From assembly GCF_019393635.1 (NCBI RefSeq), contig NC_057862.1, positions 268,598,441 to 268,662,440 on the forward strand: DNA of 64,000 nt, written 5' to 3'. The DNA comes from Dromiciops gliroides (taxonomy: Eukaryota; Chordata; Mammalia; Microbiotheria; Microbiotheriidae). How positions within the stretch are numbered: position 1 is the first letter of the stretch; each line of letters opens with the position of its first letter. Below the pieces are notes generated by a model, which made no database searches, was not told where the DNA came from, and was given only the letters and a program-made list of their open reading frames with translations. The position numbers and the translations under genes are program-made. This document shows positions 10,318 to 22,420 of the stretch, in pieces.

Positions 10318-13300
10318 TCACAGTTGATCAACACACAATGTTGATGATACTTTGTATAATGTTCTTCTGGTTCTGCTCATCTCACTCATCATCAGCCCAT
10401 GCAAGACCCTCCAGATTCCTCTGAACTCCTCCTGCTCATCGTTTCTTACAGCACAATAGTATTCCATTACATTCATATACCACGACTTGTCCAGCCATTC
10501 CCCAATTGATGGGCATCCCCTCAATTTCCAATTCCTTGCCACCACAAAAAGAGCAGCTATAAATATTTTTGAACATGTAGGTCTTTTTCCATTTTCTATG
10601 ATCTCCTTGGGGAAAAGACCCAACAGTGGTATTGCTGGGTCAAAGGGTATGCACAGCTTTATAACTCTTTGGGCATAATTCCAAATTGCTCTCCAGAATG
10701 GTTGGATCAGTTCACAGCTCCACCAACAATGCATTAGTGTTCCAATTTTTCCACAGCTTCTCCAACATTTATTATTTTCCTTCTTTGTCATATTAGCCAA
10801 ATCTGACAAGTGTCAGGTGGTACCTGAGAGTTGTTTTAATTTGCATCTCTCTAATTAATAGTGATTTAGAGCATATTTTCATATGGGAATAGATAGCTTT
10901 GATTTCTTCATCAGAAAACTGCTTGTTCATATCCTTTGACCATTTCTCAATTGGGGAATGATTTGGATTCTTATAAATTTGATTTAGTTCCCTATATATT
11001 TTAGAAATGAGGCCTTTATCAGAAGTACTGGCCATAAAAATTGTTTCCCAGCTTTCTTCCTCCCTTCTAATTTGGGATGCGCAATGCATCTGTTTGTACA
11101 AAAACTTTTTAATTTAGTGTAATCAAAATCATCCATTTTGCATTTCATAATATTCTCTATCTCTTGTTTGGTCATAAACTGTTCTCCTTTCCAAAGATCT
11201 GAAAGGTAGACTATTCCTTCCTCTCCTAATTTACCTATGGTATCACCTCTTATGTCTAAATCATGCACCCATTTTGACCTCATTTTAGTATAAGGTATAA
11301 AATGTTGGTCTATGCCTAATTTCTGCCATACTATCTTCCAGTTTTCCTAGCAGTTTTTGTCAAATACTGAGTTCCTATCCCAGAAGCTGGAATCTTTGGG
11401 TTTATCAAACACTACATTACTAATGTCATTTACTACTGTGTCTCCTGTGCCTAGCCTATTCCATTGATCCTCCACTCTATTTCTTAGCCAGTACCAGATA
11501 GTTTTGATGACTGCCACTTTATAGTAAAGCTTCAGATTTGGTACAGCTAACCGACCTTCCTGTGCATTTTTTTTTTTTTAGTGAGGCAATTGGGGTTAAG
11601 TGACTTGCCCAGAGTCACACACCTAGTAAGTGTTAAGTGTCTGAGGCCAGATTTGAACTCAGGTACTCCTGACTCCAGGGCCGATGCTCTATCCACTGCG
11701 CCACCTAGCTGCCCCTCCATTTTTTTTCATTATTTCCCTTGATATTCTTGACTTTTTGTTTTCCCAGATGAATTCTGTTATTATTTTTTCTAGCTCCATA
11801 AAATAATTTTTAGGTAGTCTGATTGGTATGGCACTGAATAAGTAAATTAATTTAGGTAAAATTGTCATTTTTACTATATTAGCCCTTCCTATCCATGAGC
11901 AATTGATATCTTTCCAATTATTTAGATCTGATTTGATTTGTGTGAAAAGTGTTTGGTAATTGTGTTCATAGAGTTCCTGGGTTTGTCTTGGCAAGTAGAC
12001 TCCCAAGTATTTTATATTGTCTACCATTACTTTAAATGGAATTTCTCTTTCTATCTCTTGCTGCTGGACTTTGTTGGTCATGTATAGAAATGATGATGAT
12101 TTATATGGATTTATTTTATATCCTGCTACTTTGCTGAAGTTGTTAATTGTTTGCAGTAATTTTTGAGTTGATTCTCTAGAATTCTCTACATATACCATCA
12201 TATCATCTGCAAAGAGTGATAGTTTTGTTTCCTCCTTGCCTATTCTAATTTCTATAATTCCTTTCTCTTCTCTGATTGCTAAAGCTAACATTTCTAGTAC
12301 AATATTAAATAATAGAGGTGATAATGGACATCCCTGTTTCACCCCTGATCTTATTGGGAAGGCCTCTAACTTATCTCCATTATATATAATGCTCACTGAT
12401 GGTTTTAGGTAGATACTGCTTATTATTTTTAAGGAAAGCTCCACCTATTCCTAAACTCTCTAGCGTTTTTATTAGGAATGGGTGCTGTATTTTGTCAAAA
12501 GCTTTCTCTGCATCTATCAAGATAATCATATGATTTTGGTGAGTTTTCTTATTGATGTGGTTGATTATGTTAATAGTTTTCCTAATGTTGAACCAGCCCT
12601 GCATTCCTGGTATAAATCCCACCTGGTCATAGTGTATTATCCTGGTGATCACTTGCTGTAATCTCCTTGCTAATATCTTATTTAAGATTTTGGCATCAAT
12701 ATTCATTAGGGAAATTGGTCCATAATTTTCTTTCTCTATTTTTGCTCTGCCTAGTTTTGGTATCACCACCATATTTGTGTCGTAAAACGAATTTGGTAGA
12801 ACTCCTTCTTCACCTATTTTTCCAAATAATTTGTATAATATTGGAATTAATTGTTCTTTAAATGTTTGGTAAAATTCACCTGTAAACCCATCTGGCCCTG
12901 GGGATTTTTTCTTAGGGAGTTCATTAATGGCTTGGATTTTATTTCTTCTTCAGTTAACCTGGGCAGTTTGTATTTTTGTAAATATTTATCCATTTCATTT
13001 AGATTGTCAATTTTTTTGGCATACAGTTGGGCAAAATAATTCCTAATTATTGATTTAATTTCAACTTCATTGGTGGCAACATCACCCCTTTAATTTTTGA
13101 TACTGGTAATTTGGTTTTCTTCTTTCTCTTTTTAAATCAAATTAACCAATATTTTATCTATTTTATTGGTTTTTTCATAAGTTTTATTGATTAATTCTAT
13201 AGTTTTCTTGCTTTCAATTTTATTAATTTCTCCTTTAATTTTCAGGATCTCTAGTTTGGTATCTAATTGGGGATTTCTAATTTGTTCTTTTTCTAGCTTT

Positions 13301-14229
13301 TAAAGTTGTGTGCCCAATTCATTAATCTCCTCTTTCTCTTTTTTATTCATGTAAGCAGTTAGAGCTATAAATTTTCCCCTAAGCACTGCTTTGGCTGCAT
13401 CCCATAGATTTTGGTATGTTGTCTCATTATTGTAATTCTCTTGGATAAAGTTATTGATTGTTTCTATGATTTGTTGTTTGACCCATTCATTCTTTAGAAT
13501 GAAATTATTTAGTTTCCAATTGATTTTCAGTCTACTTTTCCATGGCTCTTTCTTACATGTAATTTTTATTGCATCATGATCTGAGAAGGATGCATTTACT
13601 ATTTCTGCCTTTCTACATTTGACTATGATGTTTTTGTGCCCTAATACATGGTCAATTTTTGAAAATATGCCATGTACTACTAAGAAAAAGGTATATTCTT
13701 TTCTATCCCCATTCAATTTTCTCCAGACATCTATCATGTCTAACTTTTCTAGTATTCTATTCACCTCTTTCACTTCTTTCTTATTTATTTTTCAGCTAGA
13801 TTTATCTAATTCTGGGAGGGGGAGATTCAGATCCCCCACTAGTATAGTATTACTGTCTAATTCCTCTTGTAACTCATTTAACTTCTCCTCTAAGAATTTG
13901 GATGCTATACCACTTGGCGCATATATATTTAATATTGATATTACTTCATTATCTATAGTACCTTTTAGCAAGATGTAGTTTCCTTCCTTATCTCTTTTAA
14001 TGAGATCTATTTTTGCCTGTGCTTTGTCTGAGATAAGGATTGCTACCCCTGCTTTTTTTACTTTAGCTGAAGCATAATATATTCTGCTCCAGCCTTTTAC
14101 CTTTACTCTGTGTGTATCTCTCTGCTTCAAATGTGTTTCTTGTAAACAGCATATTGTAGGATTCTGGTTTTTAATCCACTCTGCAATTCGCTTCCGTATT
14201 ATAGCAGAGTTCATCCCATTCACATTCAC
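10318..14229 (-). pseudogene. L1 ORF2p relic (endonuclease-reverse transcriptase)
   Basis: ORF2p nicks the target and reverse-transcribes L1 RNA. Frame 14229-13792 is the apurinic-type endonuclease N-terminus (MNVNGMNSAIIRKRIAEW, CCLQETHLK with the catalytic Glu). Frame 12772-12380 has the palm entry ([32 protein letters not shown]). Frame 12444-11689 has GVKQGCPLSPLLFNIVLE and the catalytic box LFADDMMVY. Frame 10809-10318 holds the Cys-containing C-terminus (MHCWWSCELIQPFW, AALFVVARNW). At least six frame changes or stops separate these pieces, and a SINE interrupts 11567-11716. It is therefore non-functional. Confidence 0.92.
11567..11716 (-). mobile_element. marsupial tRNA-derived SINE inside L1 ORF2
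   Basis: Complete minus-strand copy with a T-run tail at 11570-11579 and head CACCTAGCTGCCCC at its right end. It splits L1 ORF2. Confidence 0.92.
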
Positions 14230-14239
14230 AGTTATTATT

Positions 14240-14760
14240 ACTGTCTATTCCCCTCCATTCTATTTGCCCCCTTTATACTTTTTCCCCCTTCTTTTCCCCC
14301 CATTCCTCCTCACCAACGTTTTGCTTCTAATCCCTGCCTCCCCCAATCTGCCCTCCCTTTTTATCACCCCCCCTCTCTTTTCTTTACCCTTTTCTCCCTT
14401 GCTTTTGCCCTCCCTTCTATCAGTCTCCCCTTTCCCTTCCCCTTTTACTTCCCTAAAGAATGAGCTAAGTTTCTTTATCCAAATGAATGTATATGTTATT
14501 CCCTCTTTGAATCAAATCTAATGAAAGTAGGGTTGAAACAATGTTCACCCCTCCCTTCTTTCCCTCTATTGTAATAGGTTTTTTTTTCACCTCTTCATAT
14601 AATGTAATTCACCCCATTCCACCTCCTCTTTCTTCTTCTCCCTATAAACTCCCTTTTTAACCCCTTATGATATGATATCATCATATCAAAAACAATTCAT
14701 ATTTATACCCTCTGTTTATAGTCCTTTTGCCTGCCCAAATACATTTACAGTTCTCAAGAG
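14240..14760 (-). other. L1 inter-ORF spacer, pyrimidine-rich on plus strand
   Basis: Long runs of CCCTCC/TTCCC on the plus strand between ORF2 and ORF1. The same spacer occurs in the HAL1-like element (27965-28440) and in the fragment 61665-62060, which identifies those pieces. The open frame 14264-14521 is only this low-complexity tract. Confidence 0.7.
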
Positions 14761-15555
14761 TTGTAAGTATTATCTTCCCGGGTAGGGATGTAAACAGTTT
14801 AACCTAATCGAGTAACTTTTTTTCCCTCTGTTTACCTTTTTAAACTTCTCTTGAGTCTTGTACATTAAGATCTAATTTTCTATTCAGTTCTGGTCTTTTC
14901 ATCAGGAAACCTTGAAAGTCCCCAAGGTCATTGAATGTCCATCTTTTCCCCTGAAAGAGAATGATCAGTTTTGCTGGGTAATAGATTCTTGGCTGCAATC
15001 CGAGCTCCTTTGCCTTCCAGAATATCATATTTCAAGCCTTGCGATCCTTTAATATTGAAGCTGCCATGTCCTGAGCAATCCTGACCGTGGCTCCATGATA
15101 TTTAAACTGCTTCTTTCTGGCTGCTTGGAGTATTTTCTCCTTCACCTGATAATTCTGGAATTTGGCTACAATATTCCTTGGATTTTTCCTTTTGGGGTCT
15201 CTTTCAGGAAGTGATCAGTGGATTCTTTCAATGGTGATTTTATCCTCTGATTTTATAATATCAGGGCAGTTCTCTTTAATAATTTCCTGGAATATGGTGT
15301 CTAGACTCCTTTTCTGGTCATGGCTTTCAGACAGTCCAATAATTCTCAAATTGTTTCTCCTAGATCCATTTTCCAGGTCAGTTGTCTTTCCAACGAGGTA
15401 TTTCACATTTTCTTCTGTTTTTCCATTCTTTTGATTCTGCTTGACTGATTCCTGGTGTCTCATGGATTCCTTATCTTCCAACTGTCCAATTTTAATTTTT
15501 AAGGCAGTGTTATTTTCAATGAGATTATGCACCTTTTTTTCCATTAGACCACGTG

Positions 15556-15711
15556 AATTTTTTTTTTTTTTTTAGTGAGGCAATTGGGGTTAAGTGATTT
15601 GCCCAGGGTCACACAGCTAGTAAGTGTTAAGTGTCTGAGGCCGGATTTGAACTCAGGTACTCCTGACTCCAGGGCTGGTGCTCTATCCACTGTGCCACCT
15701 AGCTGCCCCCC
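15556..15711 (-). mobile_element. marsupial tRNA-derived SINE inside L1 ORF1
   Basis: Complete minus-strand copy with a T-run at 15559-15573. The short repeat TGAATTTTTT on both sides (15554 and 15715) is the likely TSD. Confidence 0.92.
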
Positions 15712-15910
15712 AGATGAATTTTTTAAGGAATTGCTTTCTTCAGTCAATCTTTGTGCTTCCTTTTCCAAGCTGCTGATTCTTTTTTCATAATTTTCTTATT
15801 TTGCTTTTATTTTTCTCCCCATTTTTTCTCCTACCTTTCTCAATTGACTTTGGAAATCCTTTTTGAGCTCTCTTCCCATTTTTTCTTCTACCTCTCTCAA
15901 TTGATTTTTT

Positions 15911-16067
15911 TTTTTTTTAATTTTTTTTTTTTTTTTGCAGGCAACGGGGGTAAAGTGACTTGCCCACGGTCACACAGCTAGTAAGTGTCAAGTGTCTGAG
16001 GCCGGATTTGAACTCAGGTACTCCTGAATCCAGGGCCGGTGCTTAACCACTGCGCCATCTAGCTGCC
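15911..16067 (-). mobile_element. marsupial tRNA-derived SINE inside L1 ORF1
   Basis: Complete minus-strand copy with a T-rich tail at 15906-15936. CTCAATTGATTTTT is present before (15897-15910) and after (16068-16081) the insertion. Confidence 0.93.
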
Positions 16068-16816
16068 CCTCAATTGATTTTTAAAATCCTTTTTGAGCTC
16101 TTCCAGGAAGACTTTTTGTTCTTGAGACCAATCCAGCTTCCCTCTTGAGGCTTCACATGTAGGCAATTTGAGAGTATTGTCCTCATCTGAGTTTGTGTTT
16201 GCCTCTTCCCTTTTGATACAGAAGCTCTCAGTGGTGAGAGCTCTTTTTTGTTTCTTACTCATACTGCAGCTTATTTATTTATTTATTTTTTAAGTTTAGG
16301 TCTGCTCTGGGGGCACCAGGGTTCCTGTTTTGAGCTTCTTGTGCTGGAGTATAGGGGCTGTGTCACTTGCTTTTTACACTGAGGCCTCTATGGTTTGTGG
16401 ATTTCCCCCACCCTGAGCATGCTGGGATCAGAGGGCCTAGTTGCGCCTGTCCTGTGTGTGGCCCTCCAGCTGGCAACCTGTCCTCTCAGCTGGTGCAGGT
16501 AGGTTTCGCCACTGTCCTGCTGTGCCACCAGATTTTTGAGCCAGGATCCAGGGGCCTCAGTTGCTCGGCTGTAGCCCACAGCTTCCTGCTGACTTGCTCC
16601 AACCCCCTTGGCTCTGTGCTGCTGCCCTGAGCTGAGCCTCCCTTTTGCCCGAGTCAGACTGACCTTTCCTGAAGTCTTCTAAATTATCTCTGGTTGGAAG
16701 ACTGTGTCTCTCTGTCTCTTTGCAGGTTCTGTAGTTTCAGAATCTGACCAGAGGCTTGATTTAATGTTCTTTTTGAGGGAACAGAAAGAGAGCTCAGGCA
16801 GCTTGCTGATTCCTCT

Positions 16817-16828
16817 CCGCCATCTTGG
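16817..16828 (-). promoter_or_regulatory. YY1-type motif at L1 5' end
   Basis: Minus strand CCAAGATGGCGG, about 10 bp from the L1 5' terminus. In other mammalian L1s the AAGATGGC core near +13 binds YY1 and fixes the transcription start. Here the site is inferred from sequence and position only. Confidence 0.6.
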
Positions 16829-16937
16829 CTCCACCCCCAATATAAATTCTTTCTTTGGAGGTGGATAGTATGCTTCATCATTAGTCCTTTGGGATTGTCT
16901 TGGATCATGATACAAGTTTTTAAAAGAGTTAAAAATT

Positions 16938-17937
16938 GTAACAAGTCATTCCCCAATTGATAAATGGTCAAAGGATATGAACAAGCAGTTTTCAGATGAA
17001 GAAATCAAAGCTATCTATAGTCATATAAAAAAGTTCCAAATCACTATCGATAAGAGAAATGCAAATAAAGACAACTCTGAGCTACCACCTTGTATTAGAT
17101 TAGCTAATATGGCAGAAAAATAAATAACAAATGTTGGAGGGCATGTGGGAAAATTAGGACAGTGATTAGTACAGTTAGTAGAGTTGTGAACTGATCCAAC
17201 CATTCTGGGAAGAATTTTGAAACTATGCCCCAATAGAAAAACTGTGCATACCCTTTGATTCAAAAATGCCACTCCTAGGTCTATATCCCAAAGAGATTTA
17301 AAAAGGGGTGGGGGAGGAGAAGGAGAGGGATCAAGGATCTATTTGTACAAAAATATTTATAGCAGCTCTTTTTGTTGTGGCAAAGAATCGGAAATTGAAG
17401 CAAGTGGAGAATGGCTGAACAAGTTGTGGTATATGATTGAAATGGAATATTACTATTCTATAAGAGCAGGCAGATTTCAGAAAAACCTGGAATTATATGA
17501 ACTGATGCAAAGTGAAGTGAACAGAACCAGGAGAACACTGTATATAGTAACAGCAATACTGTATGATGATCAATTGTAAATTACTTAGGTATTATCAGAA
17601 ATACAGTGATACAAGACAATTCCAAAGGACTCATGATGAAAAATGATATCCACCTCCAGAGAAGGAACTGATGGAATCTGCATGCAGATCAAATCATACT
17701 ATTTTTCACTTTCTGTAATTTTTTTTGTGCTCTCCCCCACCCCTTTGGGCCTGCATCTTCTTTCACAACATGACTAATATGGTAATATGTTTTGCGTGAT
17801 TGAACATGTATAACCTATATCAAGTTGCTTAATTTCTCAGGGAAGGGAAGGTGACAGAGGGAGAGAGAAAATTTGGAACTCAAACATTTTTTAAAATGGA
17901 TGTTAAAAATTTAATCGTAACTGGGGAAATAAAATAT
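16938..17937 (+). mobile_element. 5'-truncated L1 with long TSD
   Basis: Plus-strand L1 3' kilobase: end of ORF2 (frame 17343-17579 includes EWLNKLWYMIEMEYYYS and RTRRTLYIVTA) then the 3' UTR and an A-tail at 17926-17937. The 21-bp duplication starting TTTTTAAAAGAGTT is perfect at 16917-16937 and 17938-17958. Confidence 0.93.
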
Positions 17938-18047
17938 TTTTTAAAAGAGTTAAAAATTATACAAATGAAATAAGTCAGAGAGAAGAAATATAAAAAAGAA
18001 CAAATAAATTAAAAGAATTAACAGTTTTAATTAATAATTTGTACACA

Positions 18048-18234
18048 TATTATGCGTATATATATATATATATAACCTATATCAGATTACCTGCTGTCTA
18101 TGGGAGTAGGGAGGGAGGGGAGGGAGGGAGGGAGAAAAATCTGAAATTGTAAAGCTTGTATAAACAAAAGTTGAGAACTATCTTTACATGTAAAGGAAAA
18201 AAATAAAATACTTTATTAATTAAAAAAATAATAA
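18048..18234 (+). mobile_element. very short 5'-truncated L1 with perfect TSD
   Basis: Only the L1 3' UTR end is present (CAGATTACCTGCTGTCTATG, GGGAGGGAGGG, then AATAAA and an A/T tail). The 16-bp duplication TAATAATTTGTACACA is perfect at 18032-18047 and 18235-18250. Confidence 0.93.
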
Positions 18235-18250
18235 TAATAATTTGTACACA

Positions 18251-18420
18251 AGGAGTACAAAACCTTACTCTGTTTATAAAGGCCCTAAAAATTAGAAGAA
18301 CCAAATAGAAGTTATTGACTCCAGGATACAAGAAAAATATATTAAAAGAGTTAAAAGACTGACAAAAATATGAAGTATCAAAAAAAAAAACCCCAAACAA
18401 CTGACCTGAAAAACAAATCA
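18251..18420. other. no gene; possible decayed LINE-like sequence
   Basis: A-rich sequence interrupted by the next SINE and apparently continuing at 18750-19075 (for example TCCAAAATGTCATTGCCAAA). It may be one old retroelement, but I cannot assign a family. Confidence 0.3.
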
Positions 18421-18424
18421 AGGA

Positions 18425-18748
18425 AAGATAACCTGTTGTTGTTTGTCCTTTGTTTTTGAAGAGGACCATGATATTGGGAGGTGATGTCATGACTTGCAGT
18501 AAATTGGATTTAAGTGAGGGAGGACTATGTGAAGTCACCAGCCTCATTCTCTCCTCTAGAACCATCTGGGTCCAGTGGCAAAATATGTATCAGGATGACT
18601 GGAGATGGCCCCAGATGTTTTTTAAGGCAATTAGGGTTAAGTGACTTGTCTAGGGTCATATAGCTAGCAAGTGTCTGAGGTGAGATTTGAACTCAGGTCC
18701 TCCCAACTTCAGGGCCAGTGCACTGTACTGCACCACCTAGCTCCCCTC
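18425..18748 (+). mobile_element. composite SINE (RTE-tail type plus tRNA-SINE-like end)
   Basis: Starts TTGTTGTTTGTCCTTTG, then GAAGAGGACCATGATAT, GATGTCATGACTTGCAG and GAGGGAGGACTATG. The right half (18616-18748) is the inverted tRNA-SINE-like text ending CACCTAGCTCCCC. The left half recurs at 50279-50475. Its opening resembles the 3' end of the RTE LINE at 25640, as expected if it uses RTE machinery. Confidence 0.65.
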
Positions 18749-20165
18749 AAGGAGAGGTAACCTAAAAATCACTGGACTATCTGAACTACGCAGACATATG
18801 AGAACAAGAGGGCTATATGAAAATTGAATCCACCAATCACCTCCTAAAAGAAAATCCAAAAAGGAAACTCCAAAATGTCATTGCCAAAATCCAGAGTTTC
18901 CAGATCGAATGACAATATGTAAGAAGCTAAAAAGAAAGAATTCAAATACTGAGCGAGCACAAGGTTTAGTAGCTAGCATGATAAAGTAGCAGAGAACATG
19001 GAATGCAATATTCCAAAAGGCCAAAGATATAGACTCAGCAGTTACTTCTCCTGGTACTTTGAGGACCTAAGAATGTAGTTCATCTGAATCATGTGAACTG
19101 AATTCTCATTAAGAGAATTGAAGTGCTCTCTTATTGTCCCTTCACTTACCTGGGTATCATGTGATGAACTCCTATTATTAGTAATTTTTGTTTTGTTATT
19201 TCCTGCACAAAGGTCATTGTTCTTTGCAAAGAAAACCAAACCAAACAAAATGCTCATAGTATAATGGACAGAATGCTTGTGATCTGTTTCCCAAAATCAT
19301 CTATTTCTTTCCAGGTGGTCAGTAGTATTTATTGTCCAATGACAAAATCACTTCTGTTTCTCCCCCCCTTGACCCTTGCCCAAATACTCACTATCATGCT
19401 TCCTGACCCTGGTTCCTGAATTTCATCACAGGATTATTACATTCTTAATTTACAATGCTATCTAGTCTCCCCTTTATCTAGTCTGTTTCTTTTGAATGAA
19501 GCATACCCATCCAGAACCACAGTCCAGTCATGGGTTTCATTCATCCTGCCAAGTCTCAGTGATACTTCTGTGGTCAAATTGTTCCCTTTGCATTAGCAAC
19601 TCTAGTTCTTTGTTGCCTCATCTTTGGGTATTTAGTTGAGCATAGCTAACCCTGAGCAAGTCACTCAACTTCTGTTTGGGCATTTCTGTATAGAAATTTC
19701 TCAATCTTGCTTCTCCCTCAACCCAGAAGTAAGATCTGGATCTGTGTGTAGGACTAAAAATTGTTCTTCAAGTTTTTTTCCATGTCTTCCCAATTTTGTC
19801 AAATTTCTTTTTCAACAAATTGGACCCATGACCTACTTCACCAGTCCAAACTTTCAAATCACCTACACAATTTTCTATTCTTTGTTTGGCTCAAGTCCTT
19901 CTCTCTTTTCCCAATCCTCCTCTCACAGAATTCTTTCACAGAAGCTCAAACCAGAAGCTCTGGTTATCACCCAGACTCCACTTCAGGAGACCAAATCAAT
20001 TCTGTTGGGTTACTGGGCAGAGTTAACCCCTCCTGGAATTGGAAAGGTAGTCTAAGGAGGTAAGAGCAGCATTCCTCTGTACTTAATATGCCTATCTGTC
20101 AGCAGAAAAGCCTGAGTATGATAGTGTTATAATTTGTCAAACAAAAACCTCAGTTTTCTATACTT
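18749..20165. other. no gene; unassigned sequence
   Basis: No domain or repeat is recognised with confidence. Open frames 19636-20055 and 19761-20063 overlap in different frames and have no familiar motif; they are treated as chance. Confidence 0.35.
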
Positions 20166-20169
20166 ATTT

Positions 20170-20440
20170 TGTCTACAACTACAAAAATAATAGCTAACAT
20201 TTATTTAGTGATTTATGTGTCAAAGCACTTTGCAATTACTATATCTTTTAAGTCTCACCTTGGGATATAATAGGTACTATTATTATCTTCATTTTACAGT
20301 TGAGGAAACAGGTTATTGAATGACTTGCCCAGGGTTACACAGTTATCCATAGCTAGTAAGTGTCTGAGGCCAGGTTTGAACTTAGATCTTACTAACTCCA
20401 GACCTAGTACTCTATCCACTGTGCCACCTAGCTGTCTTGA
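20170..20440 (+). mobile_element. MIR/THER-class CORE-SINE
   Basis: Long copy with AATAATAGCTAACATTTATT, AAGCACTTTGCAATTAC, CATTTTACAGTTGAGGAAAC, GACTTGCCCAGGGTTACAC and an end resembling the inverted tRNA-SINE (CACTGTGCCACCTAGCTGT). This is the usual order of the mammalian MIR/THER family. Confidence 0.75.
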
Positions 20441-20599
20441 TGCAAGGAAAAACCTAATAATTAGAGCTATACTGAAATGAAATGGGATGCTTTATTAAAT
20501 AGTAGTTCCTCCATTATTGAAGATTTTCAAGCAAAGACTGGATGACCATTTGCCAGAGGGGATTCCTATGCAGGTATGGATTGTACTACATGGTCTGGT

Positions 20600-21045
20600 A
20601 AGTTTTTTTTGTTTGTTTATTTGTTTGTTTTTGTTTTGTTTTAATCATAAAAGTATTTTATTATTTTCCAGTTGCATGTAAAGATAGTTTTCAACATTTG
20701 TTTTCATAAGATTTTGAGTTTCAAATTTTTCTCCCTCCCTCCTTTACCTCCTCCCTCCCCAAGACAGAAAGCAATCCGATATAGGTTATCCATGTACAAT
20801 CACATTAAACATATTTCTGCATTAGTCATATTGTGAAAGAAGAATCAGAACACAAGGGAAAATCCTCGAAAAAGTAAAATCAAAAACAAAAGTAGAAACA
20901 GTCTGGTTCAATCTGCATTCAGAATCCACAGTTCTTTTTTCTGGATGTGGAGAACATTTCCCATCATGAGTTCTTTGGAATTCCAAGTCTATCACAGTTG
21001 ATCATCATTACAATGTCGCTGTTACTTGGTACAGTCTATTAAGTT
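20600..21045 (-). mobile_element. L1 3'-end fragment
   Basis: Minus-strand L1 3' UTR with T/TTTG tail (20607-20645), TATTTTATTATTTTCCAG, CCCTCC pyrimidine tract and CTGGATGTGGAGAACATTT. The layout is the same as at 53812-54200. Confidence 0.85.
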
Positions 21046-21049
21046 TTAA

Positions 21050-21250
21050 AATTGAAGTTGGTGTGGTAAAGTGTTGGACCTGGACTCAAATTCTACCTGT
21101 CACTAGCTATGTAACCCTGGATAAGTCTTTAATTTCTTTGGCCATAAGTTCTTTCATCTATAGAATAAGGGTATTAATAGCACTTACCTTAAAGGATTGT
21201 GAGTCTAAAATGACAATGAAATGTACACTTTGAAAACCTCAAAGTGGCAT
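21050..21250 (+). mobile_element. MIR-class fragment
   Basis: Weak MIR-like order: GTGTTGGACCTGGACTCAAA, CTAGCTATGTAACCCTGGAT, CATCTATAGAATAAGGGTA, then CCTTAAAGGATTGTGAG. Confidence 0.5.
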
Positions 21251-21868
21251 ATCTATATCTATCTATCATCTCTATCATCTATCTAATTATAAAAGCTACA
21301 AAAATGTATTATTTCTTATGATTGTGAGTAGTATTTTCTGCCAAAAGAAGTTTCCTCTATGACTCTTGAACAAGACAATAAAAAATGGAAGGGGAGGAGG
21401 GGGAATGATATATTATTATGCTGACTCAGTTCTGACTTCGTATTAGTAGTGATTATGAGTTCAATGCAAATCACCTAAAGAACTCAGCCTTTTAGGGATC
21501 TGACTAAGCATTTCAGCCCCACCCCAGATAATCCTCTTCATATACTGCTCTTGAACTAAAATCTTGGTTAATAAGGAGTGTGATTGGTTATCTAATTTGA
21601 AAGAAAATCTCTTTCTTCTGGGAATGACTATTTCATTCTAGGAATGTGAGCTGGACAAGAGAATAACCTCCAGTTGTTGAAGTAGCCATAAGGAATCATG
21701 ATCAAGGAAGCAAATTTAAGGAAGTCTCTAGGATATGACTAATTTTATAATTTCCCCTCCTTCCTTTGTCTTCCTCAACTTACTTGGTTCCCTCTATCCC
21801 AAGGGTGTGGTAAGGACTAATATTTTTCTACATGTGCTAACATGGTTTTTGGTTTGTTTGTTTTTTTA

Positions 21869-21872
<4 letters not shown>

Positions 21873-21911
<39 letters not shown>

Positions 21912-21945
21912 TAAAAGAAAGAAAGAAAATGGGGGGGGGGAGAAA
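21873..21945 (+). repeat. (GA)n with GAAA and poly-G tail
   Basis: About 17 GA units, then AAAG units, then nine to ten consecutive G. A clear simple repeat. Confidence 0.95.
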
Positions 21946-22266
21946 GTTCTTTTGCAGCATAGTCACATAATCCAACTAGGAGACTGAGATTCCTTGAGAA
22001 CCAGGACAAATATAAGCCTATGCATTGTTCATACACATATCTATATCTGTCTCTCCATCTCTGACTTTATTAATATATCTATGAGTCTTTCTCCATCTAT
22101 ATTTACTTACACACATATGTTAGGTAGCCCTCACTTTGGGGTATAGTTCTCTTTTTGAATCTTTACCCATTGGGGTATGAGGAGAAGGAGCTCTTAGTCA
22201 AATTAAGAATGTCCATCTTCACTTTATCACCATTCTACCCCTACCCCTACAAATTCAAATGCTGGA

Positions 22267-22420
22267 AGGTGGGGGCGGGGCGGGGGGAAGGTGGAGACAA
22301 GGCAGAGAGGGAGAGAAAGAGGGAGAGACTGAGAATGAGAGGAAGAGACACAGAGAGAGAAAAGGGTGAGAGGAGAAAGTTGAGGAGAGGGAGAAAGAGA
22401 GGAAGGAGGTGTGGAGAATT
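22267..22420 (+). repeat. purine-rich (GGAGA)n-like low-complexity tract
   Basis: About 150 bp almost devoid of pyrimidines on the plus strand, with GAGAG and GGAAG motifs. Confidence 0.85.

Larger units (their letters stand above)
14840..16262 (-). pseudogene. L1 ORF1p relic, split by two SINEs
   Basis: RNA-binding ORF1p. It begins MSKKQKRALTTESFC at 16262. The coiled-coil part includes WSQEQKVFLEELKKDF; frame 15544-15215 continues the coiled coil and enters the RRM (SRRNNLRIIGLSE). Frame 15028-14840 holds the C-terminal domain (MIFWKAKELGLQPRIYYPAK). The phrase AAAAAAGAATC at the point where the HAL1 copies are frameshifted is in frame here. SINEs at 15556-15711 and 15911-16067 disrupt it. 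Confidence 0.85.
9813..16837 (-). mobile_element. nearly full-length L1 retrotransposon (decayed)
   Basis: A 7.0-kb L1 on the minus strand: 5' UTR (16837-16263), ORF1 (16262 to about 14840), a pyrimidine-rich inter-ORF spacer (14720-14240), ORF2 (14229-10318) and 3' UTR ending near 9813. Its 5' end contains CCAAGATGGCGG, as in other mammalian L1s. A 15-bp duplication with one mismatch flanks it (9798-9812 and 16838-16852). Three SINEs (11567-11716, 15556-15711, 15911-16067) inserted later. Without them the element is about 6.6 kb. Multiple stops and frameshifts make it non-autonomous today. Confidence 0.9.

Noticed and set aside
19636-20063. Two overlapping frames of 139 and 100 codons
   Set aside because: Different frames over the same unassigned sequence, with no domain or codon pattern supporting either.
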